From the NCBI GenBank assembly GCA_019058445.1, contig JAHPZA010000006.1, positions 248,001 to 312,000 on the forward strand: 64,000 bases of DNA, given 5' to 3'. Positions within the stretch are counted from its first letter, which is position 1; the number at the start of each line of letters is the position of its first letter. The translations under genes and the position numbers were made by a program. Below are positions 57,064-64,000 of this stretch, in pieces. Origin of the DNA: Promethearchaeota archaeon (GTDB lineage Archaea > Asgardarchaeota > Lokiarchaeia > Sigyniarchaeales > SOKP01). The notes beneath the pieces were generated by a model. That model saw only the letters and a list, made by a program, of their open reading frames with translations. It ran no database searches and was not told where the DNA came from.

Positions 57064-58566
57064 TTAAAGTTTAGAAGCTAAATTTAGAACCTTTAGACCT
57101 AGAAGTTTTGCACCGATGATAAAATCTTCTTTCCAATCTCCTATAAAGCTCACTCTATGCCAGCCAAATGATTCCCAGTCATAATTATTTAAAATCTTCC
57201 CAACATTACTTTCTACAAGCATTTTTGAGACACATCCTCCTTTATCTGGAACATTATCAATTATTTTTCCAGTTCTTATCTCTATTTTATTTTCAAAAAC
57301 ACTAATTTTTATGGTAGTAACTTGTTCACCAATTGGAAATTTCACACAAGGAGAAGCACCTAAATATGCAGTTTCTCCGTGATACAAAATTTCATAATCA
57401 GCAATTGGACCATCAATTCCATATAATTTACTTGGTGCGACGCAATGCATATAAGTAATTTGATCATTGACAGAATCAAACGTATGATTTGAAACATATC
57501 CTGGTCTGCCTGTTATAAATAGACCAAATAGAAAACTAATAGCAGAATCCATATCAGATTCACAAATACCATAATATCCCTCGCTACTCAGTTCGAAAAA
57601 AGCCATGCAGGGATAGGCAGGTAATTTACCAGTTAAAAGAAAAGTGCCACAATCTGGAGCAAATATCCTGCAATTTTTATCATTTAAAATATTTTTAAAT
57701 GCGATATACAACTTTGCTGAATTTAATATAGTTTTTTCTGTGGGTTCAACTTTTTTAGCATTTTTATTCCATTTATCCGCAACGATTTTTGCTTCTTCCT
57801 CGTTCACCTTTTGATAATATTCCACAATCTCATCGGGATTTCCTCTTATCATCCCTACGTCAAAAATGTTTTTCAAATTCTCTTTGTATTTCTTCTCATC
57901 TTTTCTCCATTGATGAGCTTGATCAAATCCTTCTGTATCTGTAAAAAATTCAAAGCTGGTATCTCCGCTCATTTTCCCTATTTGCTCAATAAATTCTGGA
58001 CTTTCTTTTCTAAGTTTTTTTCTTTCAGGATTAAATAATCCAAGAATTATTTCCCAATCCATCTTAATTTTATCACTGGCATATACTAACACATTAGTAC
58101 CCCTAAGTCGTAAGAGATTAGATAAGATTTCAACGGGTTTGTCAAAATCCTCAATGTTTTTGGAAGATATGGGATAAACATGATATTTCTTGTCTTTTAT
58201 ACTTACGTAAATTTTTGTAAATGTATGGTCTCCAGCATAAATGAGGTTTGCTAATATAGCAGGTTTTCCTAATTCAATGAACTCAATTCCTGCCTTGATA
58301 ATTCCGGGATACCCATAATGTCCTATCGTAAAAATTACTATGCCATCGGCTTTTAATATATTATCATTGATTTTTTTAATTAACTCATTGTCATAGACAC
58401 AAACTAGTTCGTTATTCGTAAAATTAATTTTAGGAAACTTCTCTTTTAAATGATGAAGGATGGTTTGGATCAATTTTTCATTATCATAACCTATATAGGG
58501 CCAACCAGCTTCCCATTGGGGTTTTCCAATAAATACAATATGGAGATTTATAATATCATTTTTCAT
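57064..58566 (-). CDS. L-fucose/arabinose isomerase-like protein
   Basis: 500 residues. An N-terminal IVFIGKPQWEAGWPYIGYD and alpha/beta domain, then a C-terminal part with GICESDMDSAISFLFGLFITGRPG and YMHCVAPSKLYG, the E-x-D and HC elements of the fucose-isomerase fold. Such proteins interconvert aldoses and ketoses with manganese. The sequence is far from true FucI and may act on a different sugar. Between BKACE and UroD-like genes in one strand run. Confidence 0.75.
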   Translation of the reverse strand: MKNDIINLHIVFIGKPQWEAGWPYIGYDNEKLIQTILHHLKEKFPKINFTNNELVCVYDNELIKKINDNILKADGIVIFTIGHYGYPGIIKAGIEFIELGKPAILANLIYAGDHTFTKIYVSIKDKKYHVYPISSKNIEDFDKPVEILSNLLRLRGTNVLVYASDKIKMDWEIILGLFNPERKKLRKESPEFIEQIGKMSGDTSFEFFTDTEGFDQAHQWRKDEKKYKENLKNIFDVGMIRGNPDEIVEYYQKVNEEEAKIVADKWNKNAKKVEPTEKTILNSAKLYIAFKNILNDKNCRIFAPDCGTFLLTGKLPAYPCMAFFELSSEGYYGICESDMDSAISFLFGLFITGRPGYVSNHTFDSVNDQITYMHCVAPSKLYGIDGPIADYEILYHGETAYLGASPCVKFPIGEQVTTIKISVFENKIEIRTGKIIDNVPDKGGCVSKMLVESNVGKILNNYDWESFGWHRVSFIGDWKEDFIIGAKLLGLKVLNLASKL

Positions 58567-58647
58567 ATATAAGGATTAATCAAATAATTTAAAAAATTAA
58601 TTAAATAAGTTTATGATTGGTTTATTCAAAATTATAAAATCGCTAAA

Positions 58648-59442
58648 TTAGATTCTAATGATCTTTCGCGCATCAGAGGGATCCGCTATTTCTCTCCCCA
58701 CATATTTGCTAATGCTCATATACTTTTCAACAATTTCAGCGTTATTTTTTGCAGGCACTCCGGTCTCGATAAATGGAAAATCTTCAGTTCCAACACGGAT
58801 ATTACCACCTCGAGATAAAGCAAGCACGGCTATCTTAATTTGCTCTTCACCCATAGTACTTACTGAATATAGGCAATTTTTGGGCATATTCCTGATTCTG
58901 TGCATATATTCTTCGAAGGTAGGAGGGGACCATGTTCCTCCAGGCCAATTAAAGAAAAGAGTTAAATATTGAGGACCCTCAACCAATTCTTTATTAATTA
59001 GTTGCTGTAAATTCCAATAAGAACCTGTATGCCACACTTCCCACTCTGGTTTTATATTATATTCCTTACATTTTTTACAATATTCTTCCAATTCTTCAAG
59101 AGGATGTAGGATATCTACATTAACTTGCGCAAAGTGTTCGGCATGGTGATTTAATATTATAGACATCATATCCGGTTTAGCTTCGAAATCACCATTTCTC
59201 ATTGGGATAGATTCGCTTGACATACCTGCCTGTATAATAACATCACAACGTTCTCGGATTCTTTTAACTACCTCGACCTCTTCCCCTCGCGGAAGATGAA
59301 CATGTGCTATGGCTGCTCCTGCCTCATAGCACTTAACTACATCTTCAACCAATTGGTCTGTAGTTTGAGGCCAATTTTTTACATCAGGATATATCCAAGA
59401 ATTTGCTGTCGTTGCAGTTATTATTAATTTTTCATTTGCCAT
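58648..59442 (-). CDS. BKACE-type beta-keto acid cleavage enzyme (DUF849)
   Basis: 264 residues, TIM barrel. The zinc-binding HVH appears in AAIAHVHLPRG, and the terminal RGGNIRVGTEDF is the family hallmark. Family members react a beta-keto acid with acetyl-CoA to give acetoacetate and a new CoA ester; the first described acts on 3-keto-5-aminohexanoate. The usual HxHxRD motif reads HVHLPRG, so the residue after Arg differs. ATG at 59442 with AGGAG ten bases upstream is chosen over GTG at 59451. Confidence 0.82.
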   Translation of the reverse strand: MANEKLIITATTANSWIYPDVKNWPQTTDQLVEDVVKCYEAGAAIAHVHLPRGEEVEVVKRIRERCDVIIQAGMSSESIPMRNGDFEAKPDMMSIILNHHAEHFAQVNVDILHPLEELEEYCKKCKEYNIKPEWEVWHTGSYWNLQQLINKELVEGPQYLTLFFNWPGGTWSPPTFEEYMHRIRNMPKNCLYSVSTMGEEQIKIAVLALSRGGNIRVGTEDFPFIETGVPAKNNAEIVEKYMSISKYVGREIADPSDARKIIRI

Positions 59443-59498
59443 TGTTTTCACACTCCTTAAATTTTTTTATATTAATATAAGATGTTAATATTTTTAAA

Positions 59499-60536
59499 TT
59501 ATCGAGAGACTCGTCCGGAAGTATCACCTTCCATTAATTTGTTAACTTCCTCTAAGCTAACTAAATTAAAATCGCCCAAGATGGTATGTTTTAAGCATGA
59601 TGCTGCTAAGGCAAATCTTAGAGCATAATAGGGATCTTCTTTTTTTGTTATCAGACCATAGATCAAACCCCCCATAAAGGAGTCACCGCCTCCCACTCTA
59701 TCTACGATATGAGTGATATCATATTGGGGGCCTATAAACATTTCCCTACCATCATAAAGAACTCCCGACCATGTATTATGACTTGCTGAGATAGAACCCC
59801 TTAGTGTAATGGCTATAAATTTGAGATTTGGATATCCCCGTTTCATTTCCTCTACTACATATTTGTATTTGGAAGCGTCAATTTTACCGGAAGATACATC
59901 AATATCAGGGGCTCTAATTCCTAAAACCTTATCTGCATCTTCTTCATTCCCGATTGCTACATCACAATATTTTACTAATTCAGGCATAACTTCGGAGGGT
60001 TCTTTTCCATATTTCCATAATTTACTTCTATAATTTAAATCACACGATATTATAATTCCTTTATTTTTAGCAATTTTCACCGCATCGAGACAAATATTTG
60101 CAAGATTCTGAGAAATTGCTGGAGTAATTCCTGTCCAATGAAACCATGTTACTCCATCAAAGATTTTATCCCATTCGAACATCTCAGGTGTAGCTGTTGC
60201 TATAGCAGAATGTGCTCTATCATAAATTACCTTGCTGGGGCGTGTTGAAGCTCCGATTTCAAGGAAATATATTCCTTGTCGCTCACCACCTCTTATAATT
60301 TTATTTGTATTTACTCCAAATTGTCGTAAGTATTGAATACAAGCCTCTCCAACTTCATTTTTCGGTAATCTTGTAACATAATCAACGGTTATTCCAAAAT
60401 TCGCTAATGATACAGCTACATTTGCTTCACCACCGCCATATATTACGTCAAACGTTCGAGCTTGTATTATTCGTTTAAAATTCGGAGGTGATAATCTTAA
60501 CATAATCTCTCCAAATGTTAACACTCTGGAATTCAA
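59499..60536 (-). CDS. PfkB-family kinase, 2-keto-3-deoxygluconate kinase type
   Basis: 345 residues with the two PfkB signatures: GGGEANVAVSLANFG (about residues 34-48) and DRVGGGDSFMGGL with the catalytic Asp. DLNYRSKLW and a C-terminal LAASCLKHTILGDFN stretch are typical of KDG kinases. It would phosphorylate a keto-deoxy sugar acid or a related sugar. TTG start with GGAGG eight bases upstream. First gene of the minus-strand catabolic run, divergent from GPH-7 with 129 bases between. Confidence 0.85.
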   Translation of the reverse strand: MNSRVLTFGEIMLRLSPPNFKRIIQARTFDVIYGGGEANVAVSLANFGITVDYVTRLPKNEVGEACIQYLRQFGVNTNKIIRGGERQGIYFLEIGASTRPSKVIYDRAHSAIATATPEMFEWDKIFDGVTWFHWTGITPAISQNLANICLDAVKIAKNKGIIISCDLNYRSKLWKYGKEPSEVMPELVKYCDVAIGNEEDADKVLGIRAPDIDVSSGKIDASKYKYVVEEMKRGYPNLKFIAITLRGSISASHNTWSGVLYDGREMFIGPQYDITHIVDRVGGGDSFMGGLIYGLITKKEDPYYALRFALAASCLKHTILGDFNLVSLEEVNKLMEGDTSGRVSR

Positions 60537-60665
60537 ATTTCAATCCTCCAAAAAAATTATTTTAAAAATTATGCTTTATTGAAATTAAATAATTTTATTA
60601 AGATTTATGTTAATTATTAACTAATTTTATAAAGTTAATTTAGAATAAAAATCTGTGATTTAAGT

Positions 60666-62063
60666 ATGAATGCAAGAAATCAAGAGGAATATTCCAATAA
60701 GAAAGCTATTGGGTATAGCTTTGGGCAAGTTGCGGACGTCACAGCATATCAAAGTTTTGTCTTTTTAACCTTTACTTTTTATTTTACCATTGTAGGACTT
60801 CCTGTACTCTATATATCAATAGGCTTTATGATTTGGTCAGTATGGAACGCATTAAATGACCCTCTATTAGGCTATTTATCAGATAGAACTCATACGAAAT
60901 GGGGACGGCGCTATCCTTACATAATGGTGGGTATTATCCCTTTAGCTATTGTTATGTTTTTCGTATTTAGTCCTCCTAAAGTTTTCGGTGTAACTGATCT
61001 TGCCGTAAATTTAATCTTTTTTATCCTCATTATCATCATATTTGAGCTATTTTATACTATGTTCAGCTTAAATTTGACTTCTATGTTTCCAGAAGCTTTT
61101 ATAACCTTAGAAGAAAGAACAAAAGCTAATAATATAAGACAGACCTTTACGATTATAGCTTTATTATTCGCATTTCTCTTACCTGGTTTTATTATTCCAG
61201 ATTATAGTGATCCTAAGTATATTAGCGAATATTCTATTTTTGGAGTAACATTAACTATAATTGTTCTCATAACTGGTCTTATATTTTTAAAATTCGGCCC
61301 GAAAGAAAAACCTGAATTTCAAGAAGACTATAAAAACGCATTTAGTTTAGGAAAATCCATTAAAACATGCGTGAGAAGTAAGGCATTTAAACGCTATATT
61401 CCAACAGAAATCGCCGTATGGTTTGTATTTGGAATGGTTCCAACAATTCTTCCTTTATATGCAAAATTTGTTTTGGGGATAAATGACTCCTTATTAATTT
61501 CTCTAATGATAGGACTTACATTTATTTCAGCCGCAGTTTTTATAAATTTATTATGGAAACCAGTAGTACAAAAGGTAGGGCCTAGGAAAGCTTGGTTGTT
61601 GTCGATCATAATCTGGATTGTAACATTTATTCCGCTGATTTTTATAACTAATATAATTACTGGGTATATTATTTTCATAATTCTAGGAATGGGATTTGGA
61701 GGTACTTTATATATAATTGATATTGTTGTTGCAGATATCATAGATGAAGATGAGTTAATAACAGGTATGCGCAGGGAAGCGGGATATTATGGCGTAAATG
61801 CTCTTTTTCTTCGATTTACCACAATTTTAGTTTTTCTTGCTATAAGTCTTGTGTTTACTAATGTCGGATGGGAAATTTATGAACCGGAAAAAGTAACTCC
61901 GCAAGTCATCTTAGGATTAAGAATCTTAATGGCTGTTTTTCCTATAATTGCCTTATTAATTGGTTTTTTATCTATGTACAAATATCCCTTAGATGGAGAA
62001 AGGCTTAAAAATGTAAAGGAACGGTTAGAAGTACTTCACGCTGAGAAAAAATCAAAATTATAA
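60666..62063 (+). CDS. GPH-family (MelB-type) symporter, GPH-7
   Basis: 465 residues, about 12 helices, motif VWNALNDPLLGYLSDRTHTKWGRRYPY with Asn at the first cation-site position. The loop IIDEDELITGMRREAGYYG is like that of GPH-1, which seems to be its nearest relative here. Divergent from the KDG-type kinase, so it may serve the same pathway as GPH-6 or an alternative substrate. A T-rich stretch follows. Confidence 0.86.
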   Translation: MNARNQEEYSNKKAIGYSFGQVADVTAYQSFVFLTFTFYFTIVGLPVLYISIGFMIWSVWNALNDPLLGYLSDRTHTKWGRRYPYIMVGIIPLAIVMFFVFSPPKVFGVTDLAVNLIFFILIIIIFELFYTMFSLNLTSMFPEAFITLEERTKANNIRQTFTIIALLFAFLLPGFIIPDYSDPKYISEYSIFGVTLTIIVLITGLIFLKFGPKEKPEFQEDYKNAFSLGKSIKTCVRSKAFKRYIPTEIAVWFVFGMVPTILPLYAKFVLGINDSLLISLMIGLTFISAAVFINLLWKPVVQKVGPRKAWLLSIIIWIVTFIPLIFITNIITGYIIFIILGMGFGGTLYIIDIVVADIIDEDELITGMRREAGYYGVNALFLRFTTILVFLAISLVFTNVGWEIYEPEKVTPQVILGLRILMAVFPIIALLIGFLSMYKYPLDGERLKNVKERLEVLHAEKKSKL

Positions 62064-62099
62064 TTGTTCTCTTTTTTTTATTTTTTTCCTTAATTTCTT
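62064..62099 (+). terminator. T-rich terminator after GPH-7
   Basis: Runs of eight and seven T residues follow within about 30 bases of the stop codon, before the lipid prenyltransferase gene. Confidence 0.4.
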
Positions 62100-62185
62100 T
62101 CGTTTTCAATATTATTTATTATCCTTTTTTGGAATCCCTTCAAATCGAAATAATTAAAAAATAATGAAGGTTCATAATATTACTG

Positions 62186-63088
62186 ATGTCAACTAAAAAC
62201 ATTTCTGAAAAGAGAGGTTTGATTTCAGCCAGCATTAATATTATAAGACCCATCAATTGCATAATGGGCTCTCTCACTATTATTATTGGACTGCTTAATA
62301 CGAGAACAGGGGTACCATTTAATATTTTACTTTTAAACATTTTTCTGGGAGTGTTAACCTATTTTTTTGTAGCAGCAAGTGGGATGATAATTAATGATAT
62401 ATATGATCTAGAAATTGATAAAATAAATAGACCTAATCGCCCTCTCCCCCGAGGTGAGTTAAGTTTATCTCAGGCTAAAATCTTATTTATTCTGACATTT
62501 GGAATCGGTATTTTATTATCAATATTTCATTGGCTATTATTTGCCCTAAGTGGTTTAAATGTAATATTAGTTATCTTTTTTGGCTTAATTGGATGGTTAT
62601 ATGCCGCATGGGGAAAAAAATCAGGTTTTTATGGAAATTTGATGGTAGCCGTATCATTTTCTATCGGGCTTATTTATGGAGCTGTGTTAAATAGCATTAT
62701 AATTCCAGTATACATTTATTATTTCTTTCTTACGTCATTTTTTCTCTTACTTTCCAGAGAAATTGTTAAAGGTTGCGAAGATATCGAGGGAGATAAGGAA
62801 GAAGGAGTAAGAACATTAGCAATTAAACTTGGAATTAAGAGAGCTACTATTTTTTCTATAGTTTTTGAAATCATGGCAATAATATTCTTTATACTACCCT
62901 TATTCACGGATATTATAAATCCTATGCTATTTTTGATTTCGATGATTTTCGGGTTGGCTGATGTAGCTGCAGCAGTATTTTTATCGTTACGTAAAAACTT
63001 AGAGAAAAAGGATTTTAAGAAAATTAGTCTCTTATTAAAAGTTGGAGCGTTGCTTGGCTTGGTTGCATTTATATTTGCGAGTATATAG
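62186..63088 (+). CDS. UbiA-family digeranylgeranylglyceryl phosphate synthase
   Basis: Adds the second geranylgeranyl chain to GGGP. 300 residues and about eight or nine helices; prenyl-diphosphate/metal motifs NDIYDLEIDKINRPNRPLP (residues about 71-89) and KGCEDIEGDKEEGVRTLA in the second half. Together with the GGGP synthase and reductase at 45.9-48.1 kb it completes the central ether-lipid steps. ATG start. A membrane-protein gene follows 133 bases later. Confidence 0.9.
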   Translation: MSTKNISEKRGLISASINIIRPINCIMGSLTIIIGLLNTRTGVPFNILLLNIFLGVLTYFFVAASGMIINDIYDLEIDKINRPNRPLPRGELSLSQAKILFILTFGIGILLSIFHWLLFALSGLNVILVIFFGLIGWLYAAWGKKSGFYGNLMVAVSFSIGLIYGAVLNSIIIPVYIYYFFLTSFFLLLSREIVKGCEDIEGDKEEGVRTLAIKLGIKRATIFSIVFEIMAIIFFILPLFTDIINPMLFLISMIFGLADVAAAVFLSLRKNLEKKDFKKISLLLKVGALLGLVAFIFASI

Positions 63089-63221
63089 CAATGCATACCC
63101 CATTGATAAATAAAACAAGCCAGATCTTCCTTAATTTACATTATTGTGGATAATGTTATTAAATTTAGAAAAGAAATTATACTTATTAATAAAATTTAAA
63201 TTTATAAATTTGGTGCGATCT

Positions 63222-64000
63222 ATGGAGCAAAAAAAAAGGCTAAATACTGTTATGATAGTGTTTATTATTTTATATATTATATTAGGTATTTTCGCATTAG
63301 TTCGAATTTTAGGAATGGAAAGAATTCCTGGTGTAGTACCTATTTCGGGGCTTCCTGAAGTTTACCATATGATAGTATTTTTCTTAATATTACCACTAAT
63401 CCTTTCTATCGCTGCAGTTTTAATATTTCCTAGATATATCCCTTCACTCCTCTTAAAAAGTAAAAAACTTGTTTATAAAGGCTATAAAGATGCATATATC
63501 GATATTGATTTTGATCCATTCAATGCAAAAAAGTTTTTTATACGTGCTGTATATGTGTTTCTCTTAGCATTGGGTCTTCTTGCCATAATCATACCTCTAA
63601 TGTCGGAGGAAGTGGCAAGGGCTTTTATTAATACAGGGGCCGTTGAGACATATATCAATGAAGGACTAGATCTTAGATTCGTCGGTATTGTTTTATTTGG
63701 AATAACTTTTGTAATTGTATTTCCGATTGTAATAGGATTATGGTCAGTTGGTTGGTCTCTTCAAGATGCTGGACTGGTTCACTATACTGGCTTGGAAGGT
63801 CAAAAAGAAAGGTGGGATAAGTTATTTGAGATAGAGCCTATTCACTCGAAATATAATAATTATCTTAAGGGTTATGCGGGAATTTCTTCTATTGTTTTTT
63901 TAATCTCACTTGTGGTGTATATTTCTGGATTTGAGGGAAGAACTGAAGATGCTATTATAGTAATTTTAACTCCAGCAATGTTAATAATTATGATGGTTCC
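63222..64000 (+). CDS. Multi-spanning membrane protein, 3' end outside window
   Basis: An open frame of at least 259 codons beginning MEQKKRLNTVMIVF, with GGTG six bases before the ATG, and no stop before the window ends. It has about five hydrophobic helices, one near the N-terminus, a second at about residues 47-68, and the rest in the second half. A soluble loop around residues 70-100 reads KGYKDAYIDIDFD. I do not recognise the family; function unknown. Confidence 0.75.
   Translation, partial: MEQKKRLNTVMIVFIILYIILGIFALVRILGMERIPGVVPISGLPEVYHMIVFFLILPLILSIAAVLIFPRYIPSLLLKSKKLVYKGYKDAYIDIDFDPFNAKKFFIRAVYVFLLALGLLAIIIPLMSEEVARAFINTGAVETYINEGLDLRFVGIVLFGITFVIVFPIVIGLWSVGWSLQDAGLVHYTGLEGQKERWDKLFEIEPIHSKYNNYLKGYAGISSIVFLISLVVYISGFEGRTEDAIIVILTPAMLIIMMV

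Noticed and set aside
1..64000. Prophage, insertion sequence or integrated plasmid
   Set aside because: No transposase, integrase, phage structural gene or terminal inverted repeat is visible; the accessory island may have been gained, but no boundary can be seen.

Overview
The window looks like chromosomal DNA of an AT-rich archaeon, most probably an Asgard (Lokiarchaeota-like) lineage. The archaeal assignment rests on ether-lipid genes (GGGP synthase, a UbiA prenyltransferase of the DGGGP synthase type, geranylgeranyl reductase, a Tes/MJ0619-like radical SAM protein). It also rests on the archaeal flavin/deazaflavin enzymes ArfA, ArfB and archaeal RibC, a family B DNA polymerase, and a tRNA gene with a bulge-helix-bulge-like intron. 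The Asgard guess is weaker. It rests on an MglA/Ras-like GTPase, a possible longin-like protein, a cysteine/histidine N-terminal module I associate with Asgard hypotheticals, and a beta-helix surface protein.

Layout. 1-6.4 kb: 3' part of a radical SAM gene plus a small partner, a GPH-type transporter, a zinc alcohol dehydrogenase, a CTP-dependent prenol kinase/cytidylyltransferase-like membrane protein and a DUF2804 protein. 6.4-9.9 kb: a compact ribB-ribC-ribH-arfA-arfB operon behind a TATA box and a 10-bp inverted repeat. 10-18.5 kb: a GPH transporter, DNA polymerase B, the TldE/TldD pair, a small unknown gene and tRNA-Thr(UGU) with a D-loop intron. 18.5-27 kb: an AmpG-like transporter and the phosphate regulon (pstS; fused pstC-pstA; pstB; phoU; a small winged-helix gene that appears to start at CTG), with a divergent AbrB-PhoU gene. 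27-32 kb: surface beta-helix protein, M42 peptidase, hotdog thioesterase, MglA-like GTPase and a [4Fe-4S] protein.

32-62 kb is an accessory catabolic island. It holds five of the window's seven GPH (MelB-type) transporters, three sulfatases with no signal peptide, three tandem TetR regulators, and short-chain and Gfo/Idh dehydrogenases. It also has M24 and PHP hydrolases and a seven-gene minus-strand run: PfkB/KDG-type kinase, BKACE-type enzyme, fucose-isomerase-like protein, UroD-like protein, GPH transporter, SDR, sulfatase. I read this as uptake and cytosolic catabolism of a sulfated sugar or sugar acid. No glycoside hydrolase, dedicated aldolase or formylglycine-generating enzyme is in view. 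Embedded in it at 45-48 kb is a lipid block (prenol-kinase-like protein, geranylgeranyl reductase, GGGP synthase). The matching UbiA enzyme lies at 62-63 kb, next to a membrane protein that runs off the window end.

Several genes use TTG or GTG starts, and some starts were moved to internal codons where a Shine-Dalgarno sequence supports it. All functions are inferred by reading motifs; no database search was run.
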